DNA from: Lyophyllum atratum
Lineage: Eukaryota > Basidiomycota > Agaricomycetes > Agaricales > Lyophyllaceae
Direction of reading: 5' to 3'
Assembly (NCBI GenBank): GCA_014905825.1
Contig: JACGCN010000055.1
Location: 124,001 to 188,000 of the forward strand
DNA: 64,000 nucleotides
Position 1 is the stretch's first letter, and every line of letters begins with the position of its first letter. The notes under the pieces are model-generated. The model was not told the DNA's origin. It was given only the letters and a program-made list of their open reading frames with translations, and ran no database searches. The translations under genes and the position numbers were made by a program. This document shows, one piece after another, positions 24,181 through 34,650 of this stretch.

Positions 24181-25168
24181 CCTGGTAGATCTGAGAATAG
24201 GGCTGCTCGGAGTGGTCAGGGGTTAATCAAGCTCCCACAGTAGAGTTGGAAACGTACACAGTCCTCGATATATGGCGGGTTTTACAAGCCAAACTCGACG
24301 TAATCCGTAGCATGGCTAGCCGAGATTATGCGATGCTTTTATGGATTTGGAGGGTGCCTCGAGGCCACTGTGGGAACGTCAGTGGTCACCTCCTAAAGTT
24401 GGGACAAAATCAAATACATAAGGCCAAATTCACCGCGCTCTTTAAATAAAATTTGCTCAGGCATGATGTCACTACTCATTGCTAGTGGGCTCAACAGGAA
24501 GTTGGCGGATTGAAGACGTGGATTTACTACTGGTGGTTTGTAAGTAGGTAGAGCACGTCTGATATCAAATCAACCGGTTTAGGCATCATATTGCTGCTCG
24601 TTTCAGGTAGGTCCGCAGTTTGAAAAGTCGGGTCCTGCCAGCGCTCAGACTTCAGGTCCAATTCATCGTCCTGCGATTTCCCTCGACTTCAGCAGTTACG
24701 AGAACATAAGAAACGAGTTTGTCGGTCACTTGAAGGCTGACTGTACTGTGGGTGAATAAGTTATTGAAATAAGCAAGAAACAAGCGCGCTCGAAGGCGGC
24801 AATATTTCGTTGATGATGCATTGATGGGTGGCTGTGCAATCTCGTCGTTAAGTTTTGGTTAGCCGTCCTGTGTCCCACTGATCCTCCTTGACATGGCTCA
24901 GAATATGACAGCGCCCCTTCAAATTTAAAACTAATTGGAGTAAAATGAGATGTATCAGTGCTGCAGGCCATGCACAGACGATTTCTGAGTATTATAGGCT
25001 ACCCATCCAGAACAAAAACACATGGCAGATCTGACTCGCAGATACCCGGTCGGGGATTCGCCGAAATTGTTCGCCAGTGGAGGCCGCCAACCTTTGACTT
25101 CGACAACTTTTGTTCTTCTCTGTCGTGTTGAACACTCTCTTTCTCGTTTTTTTTAGAGACTTGAAGTC
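24181..25168. other. Intergenic, divergent promoters, nothing else seen
   Basis: The gap between the start of the aminotransferase gene (minus) and the start of the F-box gene (plus). It should hold both promoters. No repeat or further gene was recognised. Confidence 0.4.
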
Positions 25169-27245
25169 ATGCAAGCCTTCCTTGAACGTCGTCCTGTAAT
25201 TAGACCCTCCAATCCCACCATAGAGTCCCCTGTGGCCAACCTGGAATCCCTTGCTCCGACTCGAGGACAATTTGTTGCTTCGCAACTAGAGGGCATGTGT
25301 GAGTTCCTCGAACAATCCGAAACTCTTGTGTGTTGTTAATGACCCATCTGCTGCATAGTATCTCGTGAGCAACCGCAACCGCAGAATCCATTGCAACTTG
25401 TACTAAGGATCTTTTGAAGTCCCTGTAATCCCTGACGATATCGAGTCCGATCTAGCCTTAGAACTTGAAGGCAGAAAATATATGGGACCGATCGATATAG
25501 AATTAAGCGATGTGCGTAGACCCTTTGTTAACGTTTAAAACGTCTCAACCAGTCAAATGTAGGACGCTATCATGCACCAAGCCACCGCTGTCACGACTCT
25601 TCTGCGAGGCGTCAACGCTAGTCCCTCAGATTCGGACATCGAAGTTCTTTCTTCCGCGATCCGTCGTCTGGAGGGTGGAATCTCGCGCAGCGACCACTCA
25701 CTCCTACTACACCAACTGCAAGCGAACACCATTCTTCGCGGCATGCGAAGCCTGAAGGCGGAAAGGACTCGACTGCAACGAAACCAGGACTTATTCAAGT
25801 CCTACCTTGCTCCACTTCGACGTTTACCAGCAGAAACTCTGGCGCACGTATTCTCCTATCACATGTACGAAGAAATACAGCCCCCGACGCAACCAACCTT
25901 GATGCACGTCGCACAGGTTTGCAGGTCATGGAGAAACGCGGCCTTGGGGTGTGCTATTCTTTGGACGTGCCTTTCTATCAAGATCCAGGAGGGGGCGTAT
26001 AGCGCGAAGTTGGCGGTGAGGCGACTGCCCCCGCTGTGGTACGCGAACGCCAAGGACCTCCCGCTGAAATTCTGTTTAGACGCTCCCTTTTATAACTTTC
26101 CGAAGCGGGCTCTTTTGGATCGTCTCCTTCCATTCTTCCCTCGTCTGTCCGAGCTCCGCCTTAAAGTGGACGGGTTGGACAATGAAGTCTTCGATCTTCC
26201 ACACGATACCTTCTCGCAGTTGAAGACACTCAGCCTCATTAGGAATTACACGATTGGATCAGGCAAAGCGATAGAAATATTTGGCTCAGCGCCGGCCCTG
26301 CGAAGCGTTACGCTTGACATAGGTCCAGGCAATATATTACAGCCGTCAGAATCCCTTTTTCCATGGAGCCAGATTACGTCTTTGGACATTCTGGAAGACC
26401 TTACTCCCCCGGAATGGTTCTCTATCTTCTCCCAGTGTGTTCAACTCCAGACGGCGCTCTTTTTCATTCAGCCCCATGAAGCCTTCACACCCTCTTCTCG
26501 ACGTATCATAACCTTTGAGCATCTCACAACGCTCACGATCGGCTTTCGGCATGGTGCCCATGACATAGGACGTCTCAAAAATCTTCGTTTTCCTGCATTG
26601 CGGGATTTACGCCTGGTCGCTGGTTCTGACGACATTCCAGTTGACCGCTTCCTCCAGACGTTCCCGACTCCTTCCTTACGATGCTTCTATTTGGCACGTG
26701 CGGGCATAAAGATCAACTCTCTTATACGATTCCTTAGTTCCTGTGATGCGTTGGAAGAGCTAGGCATCGACCTCCTCCAGTATTATGGCGAGCTCTTTGA
26801 GGCCATGAGGAATGGCGTCGGGAAGATGTCATCTGGGCCTGCTCTCCCTAACCTCACTTCATTTGTGACTTGCGTCGCTGCCGAAATTCAGCCACAGGAA
26901 GGAGAAGACGAAGACGAAGAAGATGATGATTCAAGTGATATTTCAATCATACAGTCTGCCGCTCCGCTCGCGGATTTGTTGCGATGGTGGTCCCGTCATC
27001 CGCCACATCTTCGAAGGTTGCGCAACGTGAAGCTTTTCAGTCATCGCTATATCGACATTTATACAGGTGACGATCACGACGACATCCAGGACAAGGCAGA
27101 GGTTTTCTTGGACGATCTCAAGACTAGGCTGCAGGGATGCGTCTACGACGACACTCACTGCCCGGAAGGATTTACCCTGCAAACGAGTATATTGAATACT
27201 GAGGAGGTAGATTTTGCGAGTCCCCTGATAGGATTTCCGGAATAG
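25169..27245 (+). CDS. F-box protein with leucine-rich C-terminal region
   Basis: The main exon is 25563..27245. It joins in phase to an upstream exon 25408..25511 (encoding EVPVIPDDIESDLALELE) through a GT...AG intron. The first exon probably starts at the ATG at 25169 (MQAFLERRPV) and may reach this exon via a 6 nt micro-exon at 25359-25364; that part is uncertain. In the main exon an N-terminal coiled helix (residues about 1-70 of the exon) precedes an F-box-like motif, APLRRLPAETLAHVFSYH ... VCRSWRNAALGCAILWTCL. About 400 residues of irregular leucine-rich repeats follow, with an acidic stretch near 450. F-box proteins of this kind link substrates to SCF ubiquitin ligases through Skp1; the substrate is unknown. 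Decayed relatives lie at 29.1-29.9 and 39.6-40.2 kb. Confidence 0.82.
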
Positions 27246-27635
27246 ATAGTCCGTGTACATACATGCGATGCGAGGCTTTTATATTCGTGCTATACATAAC
27301 ATTCCAATTGAGCTCACGTTTCCATTAAGACTTCGAGTGCTTTCTCCGAGATTTCACAGAAGTAAACCGCCGCCCCCAGTGCCCAACAGTCACCTTAATA
27401 TGCAAACCGCGTGGTTGGAATGAATTCTGGCATCGGGCATGGATGACGAAACTTCAAAAACCTAAGGCTAGCTCTCATGTCATCCGTCCAATGACTGCGC
27501 CCTCGACACCCGTTATAAACCCAATAACTTACAATATAGCCGTAGAAGAGAGGAGGAATGGCTGCCTAACGCCGCCTTCGTCGACCACTGCGATCTTGGC
27601 AAACAGAAAGCTTAGCCAGGCATGATTACAAGGCT
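27246..27635. other. Convergent 3' intergenic region
   Basis: The F-box gene and the MLKL-like gene converge on this 390 bp stretch. No additional gene was supported. A possible 3' extension of the MLKL-like gene by splicing at GGAG/GTGAGT cannot be excluded. Confidence 0.4.
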
Positions 27636-28741
27636 TCAGTAATAGGACTCACCTCCAGTGATACGAACGGAAGAATCATTGTTCGAGTCCGAGACGATGC
27701 TCGTCGTGGTGTTTCCAGAGTTAGTATTGATGACGCTATCAGTATATGTATCCTGGTTTCCGCCGATGGACATCCAGTTGCTGTTCATCGCGTGGACAGA
27801 AGGTGAGGATAGGTCTTGATGTTGACGAAATGGATTAAACGGATTTGAGGGGGATACTGGTTGCAGTCTGGAATTCCATTGCTCCAGCGCATCCTGCCTT
27901 TGTTGTCCATGAGTTGCAGTCGCGATCCTTTCGCCTTCTAACCTCTCGCATTCTGTTCTCCTCTGCCTTTCGTCGGCTTCCAACCTATGCGTTTCTGCCC
28001 TCCTCTGGTCTTCCACCATCGCTAATTTCTCCCTCTGCAGCTCTTCTTGCCCCTGTCTGTGGTTCATCTCTGCGATAATTTGTTCGATTCGTAAGAGGTT
28101 TTCATGAATCGAAATATTCGATTTCAACTGGAGACGGAACAGTCAGGCTTCCCCGACAAATTTACAGCGAAAGAGCCAACTACTCACCCCGAAAACATCC
28201 AAAGATTGCCTTAATTTCTCTCGGTATTCCTTTATAGCGTCAAGGTCAGCTTTGTGCTTGATCATACGTAGGATTGTCGTTCGAGACGCTTCCTTTTTCG
28301 CGAACTGTTGTATATCAGCTAGGGTCCTGAGAAATATGTTTCAGCTCAGGGTAATGAAACGATGTACGGACAAACTCGGTCAGCCCGCGCAAGTTGTCGA
28401 GGTAAACCGGTGTCGGGGAGTCACCTGTGGGGGTACAAAGAATGGCGTAAACAAGTTCGCAAGCATCGTTTGCTAGACGCAAGAATGCATCCTTGTTGTT
28501 TCTCATACCCTGCGACGTTAAACGGCGTAAGTTGACGATCAGTGATAGTCAAGTAACCACATGCCTGGATGATATTGACAATTCCTAAAGCTAGGGCGGA
28601 GGACTGCTGCAGGTACGGGATAGGCGCCACTCGCGCGGCATCCTTGAGAACCGAAAGCACAACATCTGAGGTATCGAGCACAAGCCCGACGGCTTTTGAT
28701 CGATGACTCCGGGTCGGGGAAACACTCTCACGACGGAGCAT
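27636..28741 (-). CDS. MLKL N-terminal-like four-helix protein with coiled coil
   Basis: The model is complement(join(27636..28127,28188..28318,28368..28509,28565..28741)), 313 residues. The first 150 residues resemble the helical bundle of MLKL/HeLo-type fungal proteins: DVVLSVLKDAARVAPIPYLQ, LALGIVNIIQ, NKDAFLRLANDACELVYAI, LDNLRGLTEFV and EYREKLRQSLDVFG. In animals and fungi such bundles can act on membranes in regulated cell death; this role is inference here. A strongly charged coiled coil (QREKLAMVEDQRRAETHRLE) and a Ser/Asn-rich tail follow. No kinase, NB-ARC or repeat domain is attached, so it is a stand-alone or adaptor form. Intron 1 (28510-28564) has a GC donor. Intron 2 uses CCTAG at 28319, although the bases just before it would encode the family's RTLADIQ. 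Confidence 0.72.
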
Positions 28742-28954
28742 GATGAAGGTAATGGACACACAGCGTGGGGCAGGATGTGCTTTCCAGTCAGCTATATATC
28801 ATGGAACGTAACAAGCCTTGGCAGTTTCAACTGACGTCGACGAGTGGCAGGCAAGCAAAGAAAATGTTGCATCGAGCTTGGAAGTAGGCCGCTCAGGTCA
28901 GCCGATTAACAGCCGATCAAGCCTGATTGATATTTGATCGATGAATTGAATTTA

Positions 28955-29125
28955 ATTATACTAGTATATACTCGGCGAGTACAGCAGGTGCTATGTAGTG
29001 CATGTACATTGTAAGCTAACGACTACTCAAAGCGCTAGCTTGATTATACTAGTATACTCGGCGAGTACAGTAGGTGTTATGTAGTGCATGTACATTGTAA
29101 GCTAACGACTACTCAAAGCGCTAGC
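28955..29125. repeat. Tandem duplication of about 84 bp
   Basis: Copy 1 is 28955-29039 and copy 2 is 29043-29125. They match nearly throughout (ACTCGGCGAGTACAG, GTGCATGTACATTGTAAGC, CTACTCAAAGCGCTAGC), differing by a TA dinucleotide and two C/T changes. The near identity implies a recent event. Confidence 0.9.
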
Positions 29126-29138
29126 AGTAGTCATTTCA

Positions 29139-29465
29139 TTGATTCCTTCGCTCCGTAGTCTACGCTTCTCTGGGGACCAAGCTTGGCGTGTACATCTTCA
29201 AGACAGCATGTTCAATTGCATGGACATCAAGGGAGGACGACGATTGAAGGGCATCACTATTTACGTCCAATCATCGAGGGTCGATATGAACGTACTAATG
29301 ACAATCGTGGAATGCCTGGCCAGCGAGGTGAAGCTTGTACCACAGGGACCTGTACATCTGAGAAGAAGTTCATTACCCGGAGGTGTTCCTGCCGCGCACG
29401 GAGGTCTGCGGACAAAAGAACACCTCTTCGGCAACACCCTCAAAGCCAATGCCTCAACGACTTAA
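29139..29465 (+). pseudogene. F-box/LRR protein C-terminal relic
   Basis: A 108-codon open stretch reads like the end of an LRR-type F-box protein (IPSLRSLRFSGD, RRLKGITIYVQSS, VLMTIVECLASE). It lacks any F-box or upstream exon. Part of it is repeated at 29552-29797 by the tandem duplication. It resembles the fragment at 39.9-40.15 kb (LKDVTIYVH). Confidence 0.55.
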
Positions 29466-29878
29466 GGGCGAGATATCGATCGATGCGGTCCCTTGCATGA
29501 CTTCAAGTTCAGTGATTAGAGCAATGAAAGATTGGTTGCGGAAGTAATTGCATGGACATCAAGGGAGGACGACGATTGAAGGGCATCACTATTTACGTCC
29601 AATCATCGAGGGTCGATATGAACGTACTAATGACAATCGTGGAATGCCTGGCCAGCGAGGTGAAGCTTGTACCACAGGGACCTGTACATCTGAGAAGAAG
29701 TTCATTACCCGGAGGTGTTCCTGCCGCGCACGGAGGTCTGCGGACAAAAGAACACCTCTTCGGCAACACCCTCAAAGCCAATGCCTCAACGACTTAAGGG
29801 CGAGATATCGATCGATGCGGTCACTTGCATGACTTCAGTACTCAGTGATTGAAGCAATGAAAGATTGGTTGCGAATGT
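29214..29878. repeat. Tandem duplication of 332 bp
   Basis: Unit 1 runs 29214-29545 and unit 2 29546-29878, a head-to-tail copy that is almost identical except near the junction (TTCAAGTTCAG versus TTCAGTACTCAG). Each unit contains the same relic of an F-box/LRR protein end, so the duplication took place after that gene had decayed. Confidence 0.92.
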
Positions 29879-31660
29879 ATGTTGCATTCGCATGGGGCAG
29901 TTTATCGTGGTCCAGAATCTTATCTTATCATCTTCTTCTATATATAGACTTGGACCTTGTCTCCAAACACCTATTGAAATCGCTGTAAGCACATGGCAAG
30001 ATACGGCCTGCCAAGTACACTGACCTACACCGAACGAGCAGAAGCACTGTACTCTGGACAGAGCCCCCTTGTATATAAGCCTAATGTAAATCGTAGCTTT
30101 CCCGTTGTACCTAGCGACACAAAGTCGGGCATGGGGAGACAGGACCGTGAAGAAATGATAGCAGGGGGCTCATTTGAATGACTCGATACAGCGAGACAGT
30201 CCTCTGATAAACGATTCAGATATAAAGATGGTATATCAATGAAAGGGCAAGTATGAAACACGCACTCCTTTAGGACGCTGCAGGGTCGGTGACGAAAGTC
30301 ACTCTCGCAGGAGGTAGGAGAGTCTGTTGATGTGTAATTCACCGCCGCTTTATAGCGATCGTGCACCCCCTGCAGAGGAGCGAAACCAAGATATGAGGCT
30401 CGGTCCCCAGAGCGGAATTCTTGAGCTCCAACTCGCTATATCCAGCCATTTTCCTCCTGCCTACCAGCCCCTCCTCTACCCTGAAACCGTGCTGCAACGT
30501 CGCCATCGATTTGCCATCCTTAGTATATGCCCCGAGTTGACGAGTATCGTCGAACACGACTGGGACGCCAGCACGATTAGCTCGCGCTACCCGCGCGGCA
30601 CCTTAGTGTCCAGACGCGCTTCCGCCACACCGATGATCCCGCCGAGCTCATTACGGCGATGTGTCGGTCCCTACTCTTGGTGACCGGTGTGACCATGACC
30701 ACAGAGAGAATTCCTTCGCCTTTGGAACCGAGGCTACGGCAGCGGCGGGAGAGGGTACGTATTACATGGGAGACCGAGTGCCGTATCTGCCTGGAAGCCT
30801 TAAGAGGCATTGGTCTGCCTGCAACACTGCAGTAGCACGGGTACGCCTACGTAGCGTGGGGGGTCGTATGAGGAAGCTCTATTGTCACGTATTCGGCCAT
30901 GATACTACATTGAAAAGCGTCGACGGTTCGGCCAGGGTTGGGCGTGCGCACCTAGTGGGCGGGGCGGTGGGTGTGATATAAACTGGAAAATGGTAGTTGG
31001 TGGGGTACGGTGTTGGACTATGTGGCTGGGTCTCCGGTGGTCGAGTTTAGGGAGCCCAGAAGAGGGCGTCCAGGCGGAGGTTCGTATGGGGGTAGAGTTC
31101 TTGGTTGGGACGGGGATGGCATCGCTCCGAAGCTGAACAGGCCGGGCTATTGTAAGTCGGTAATTCCTGCCCCAACCTGGAAAAAAAGTCATGAGAAGGC
31201 CATAGGGCATAGGTCGACAAGCAATACGCACGAAATGAGGGGGGAAGGCGAGTCTGATCGACGTCTCATTTGTCCGCCATGGGATGACCAATTCCAATTC
31301 CAAAACGGTGCGTGGCGGTTACGACAGGCGACTGCCAGTGCGTAGACAATTCTTGCCTTAAACCTACGAGGTCGACGGGTGAGGCCGGGGAGATGAACTT
31401 GCAGGTCCCGGGTACAAAAATTATGGGGTGGAATGGGGAAGGCGATGATGTCGCAGGTGGGTCGTTGGTCCAGAGAGCGGCTGGGATGAAAGAACTCGGT
31501 AGTTGACCTGACTAGGCATTGGTATTGAAGGGGGAGGGTTAGATGGGGAAGGTTGTATACGCGCAGGGAAGGATGGGGGAAGAAAAAAGTCGGCGTGCAG
31601 TTCTATGTGTTGCGAGACTCGTTGGTCACCCATTTCAATTTGCGATAGAGGGCCCGGGGG
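29879..31660. other. Intergenic, part of a duplicated segment
   Basis: No gene was supported. From about 30880 on, scattered matches to 36280-36640 (GGGCGTGCGCACCTAGTGG versus GGGCGCACCTCGTGG; AGGCCGGGCTRT; CCAACCTGGAAAA) show that the 5' flanks of family Z genes 2 and 3 were duplicated together. Confidence 0.5.
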
Positions 31661-31785
31661 CATCAACACGTGGAGGTTGCTAACCACTGAAATTGAAATC
31701 GTTCCCAGCGTGGGGGAGCGTGAGCATCAACCAGGACTCGATCTCCGCGATCGCAGCTCCGCTGTTTGTTTATTCTCGCCTCGTT
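31661..31785 (+). promoter_or_regulatory. Family Z upstream block (gene 2)
   Basis: About 90-210 nt before the ATG. It contains CATCAACACGTGGAGGTTG with the palindrome CACGTG (an E-box core) and, about 80 bp later, ATCTCCGCGATCGCAGCTCC followed by GCTGTTTGTTTA. The same pair recurs in front of genes 3 and 4. Promoter function is inference. Confidence 0.55.
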
Positions 31786-31871
31786 ACTTCCTGTTACTTC
31801 TCTTTTATGCCAACCTCCTCCCCTTTGCTCAGCCTCAAATCCGCCAGTCTCAACCACGAAATTCCCCCCTC

Positions 31872-33339
31872 ATGCAGTACACCTGCGCATCCGGTTCCCG
31901 AGCAGGCAGTAGTACCGGGATCACCCACACGGCTGCGTCAGCAGCCTCATCCGAAGGCTCGAGAATATCACGAGCAAATACGTCACTGCCGGTTTTCGGG
32001 GGGGAAAAGGTCGAACCAGCGCATTACGAGCCGGGAAACGAACAGGACGAAGGGAACGATACCGAAGAAGATGAAGAAGAGCGCGATAAACGTAAGAATA
32101 CCATGGATATAGAGGAGCGGCGCATGCAGCTCGAGGCCGATCAATGGGCGACCGACGTCGAGCCAAAGCAGGTCCGATGTCGCGGGTGCCTTCGCTGGAT
32201 CAAGCTAGACCAGCGCTCGATGTACTACCGTGGCTTGTGGGACAAACACCGCGACTTGTGCCGCGGTATCAAGCGACTCAAGGGCGAATTGATTCCCAAG
32301 GTAACACTGCCACTGCATGTGTACTGATAGCCCGGAAAGTGACACGAGGCGTATACTTTACAGAGGAAGAGGAGATCGAAAGCTGCCATCGCGTTGGCAA
32401 GGGAGAACGAGAGATGGCCTCCGATTCAGCAGCAGAGTGAAGGTCCTTCAACATCGAGAAATACCGGGCCGCAGGATATGGATGTAAGGGAGGAAGGCAC
32501 GAGTCAGTCCAAGATCGATGATGCGGAAACTTCTACCGAGATGGCGTCTTTTGCTCTCGGTGAGGAAGAGAAACATAGCCCAACTCGGCGTCGCAGCATG
32601 GATACCTTGGCGAGCACTACGAAACGGAAGCGTACGCAGATCCATACGCAGCCCGCACTCTCTGGCGTTGAGTCAAAGGTCCTGACTGCGCCGAACGCTA
32701 GAACCCTTGTTAGCCGGCGATATACCTCACCACCTAGCGATCGATATCCATTCGCACCGTACATGCGAGTTGACACTGAGCCTAGTACGTCGACGATCCC
32801 ATCTACGGGCCCACTGGATATCGAACATCATCCATCCATGCGTAGCCGTACGCTTACCTTGGATCAGCGAAGGAGGGGGGTGACGACTGCTCGCGAAGCA
32901 GTGGGGGTCCTGCACTTACAGACAGAACTGGTGGGTCATCGTCGCTGGGCACGCTACACGCAATTGATCGGGATCGAAAATGAGCAGCCTGCACCAAGTG
33001 AAGGAGCGAGAGGGCGAAGTTTGGCATACAATTATGAGGCCTCGGAAGATCATGAGAATGAAGATCACGATAAAGGAGTTTTCGCACCTGGTACGGAGGT
33101 TCCCCCTTCTACACCGTACATGTGTCTCTTGAACTCATCCGCAACTCCTAGATATCCCTGGCAAGTGCCCTTCCACTCCGCATCATCAGCGGTTCCGCTT
33201 CTCCACGCAGCGCGAGCTGGAGACCTATTTCGATGGCGCGACTATTGAGACGATGGCGATTAATCTGTCCTGGCCCAAACCCGATTCCTTTGATGGTGCT
33301 CGGTGCCTGGCGCCATTAGCGGAAAGGATGGATGGGTGA
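31872..33339 (+). CDS. Family Z protein 2 (C2HC zinc-binding motif, unknown function)
   Basis: The model is join(31872..32300,32364..33090,33152..33339), 447 residues, GT...AG introns of 63 and 61 nt. Exon 1 (429 nt) ends just after the C-x2-C-x19-H-x3-C motif (CRGCLRWIKLD, then HRDLC) and a basic stretch. Exon 2 is disordered and rich in S, T, R and E, with nuclear-type basic clusters (TKRKRT). Exon 3 (188 nt) holds the conserved end: KCPSTPHHQRFRFSTQ, ETYFDGATIETMA and GARCLA. One of the two cysteines of the C-terminal CxxxxC pair is histidine here. Exons 1 and 3 have exactly the same lengths as in gene 3. The start was chosen by alignment with gene 3. No catalytic motif was seen; nucleic-acid or protein binding is the most that can be guessed. 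Confidence 0.8.
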
Positions 33340-34197
33340 TCTTTGTCGACGGGGCATCGTAGTGCTTGTATGGATTGGTCCAGAGCTGGATCTTACGATC
33401 AACGGGGGTCGCTTTCCGTTCGGGCTGTAAGGCGGTCATGTCGGGAGTTCAAGCTTCTCTAAGGTGTCTCGATGGGTGAACGCTGGCTGCGAGAGTGTAT
33501 ATCCCGCACCGTTTAGCAGTCAGAGTATATCTTAATGGAAGATAGCAATATCGTCGCTCCTGGGGGTTTTCGACGATGCCCAAGGAGTTGAACGAGTAGT
33601 GGCTGTGTGCTAGCAGACGCTGTCCGTTTACACCAGATTTGATTGGTTACCCAAACCCTAAATCTCGTTCGCAGGAACCAATACCACCCTACATAACCGT
33701 ACGCCCAACCTCAAAACCAGGACATTGGACAAGTCATGTGCGTGTGAATGGTTCCTTTGCAGGTTCTATGATAGACTCGTGACCAGCCCCTCAACAGAGG
33801 AAACCTCGAATATTCGTTAAAGGATCGGTCACCGGTCTAGTTCTATGACAGCTGAGTAAGTAGCCTACTTTCGTGGGATGTCGTTCTTCTGAATAATTTC
33901 ACAGGATTACCGGTTCGCAGCTATTAGACCTCTGCCAATAGCGGTCGGTCCAAGTGTGTGTTGAACTCAGCACCATCGATAGCGAAGCGCACTCAATAGG
34001 AACTATCCGAAGACGGATCACCCAGAAGTCTATCGAATTGCGATGGTTACGTTTTCACGGGCTTACTGCACAGGTCCCTGGTAGGTTGAGTCTAACACGG
34101 TTTTCACGTTCTATGGTTGCTCAACGATATTCGTGCGGTCATGGACAGGAGGCGGTATAAGTCCTATCAGGACCGACCGACCGTCCTGCGCCAACTC
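33340..34197. other. Intergenic, nothing seen
   Basis: No frame with a domain, splice support or paralog was found between family Z gene 2 and the MLKL-like relic. Confidence 0.4.
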
Positions 34198-34650
34198 TTA
34201 GACTGACACCACCTCGAAGACATCCAGAACTACCCTTAACTTTTCCGTTATCCCGCTACAATATCGAGGTCCGCTTTGTGCTTCATCATACGTAGGATAG
34301 TCGTTCGAGACGCTGTCTTTTCGCAAACTATTGTATTTTGGTAGCGTAGGAGAATGAAACGATGTAGAGACGAACGTGGCTAGTTTGCCCAAGTCGGAGA
34401 GGTAAGCTGTCGTTGAGTGACTGCCTTCAGAGGTACAAATAATGGTGGAGACTAGTTCGCAAACATCGTTCGCGAGACACGAAAATGCGTCCTCGTTTAG
34501 TATGAATGTCAGCTGAAACGATGTAAGGGCAGGCGCGGCCAGTTTGCGCAACTTGAAGTCATAAGTTGTCGCCCAAAATGCTCATCAAATGTACTGTAGC
34601 ACTCTTACGACAAGAGTGTTCCTTTGCTAAAAGCAAGAATGCATCCTGGT
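34198..34650 (-). pseudogene. MLKL-like protein relic
   Basis: A minus-strand stretch echoes exon 2 onward of the gene at 27.6-28.7 kb: EDAFSCLANDVCELVSTIIC, YLSDLGKLATFVSTSFHSP and ITEKLRVVLDVFE correspond to DAFLRLANDACELVYAI, LDNLRGLTEFV and EKLRQSLDVFG. The frame is disrupted, the first exon is missing, and a second partial copy of the DAF region appears at about 34500-34650. It is a dead duplicate. Confidence 0.65.
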
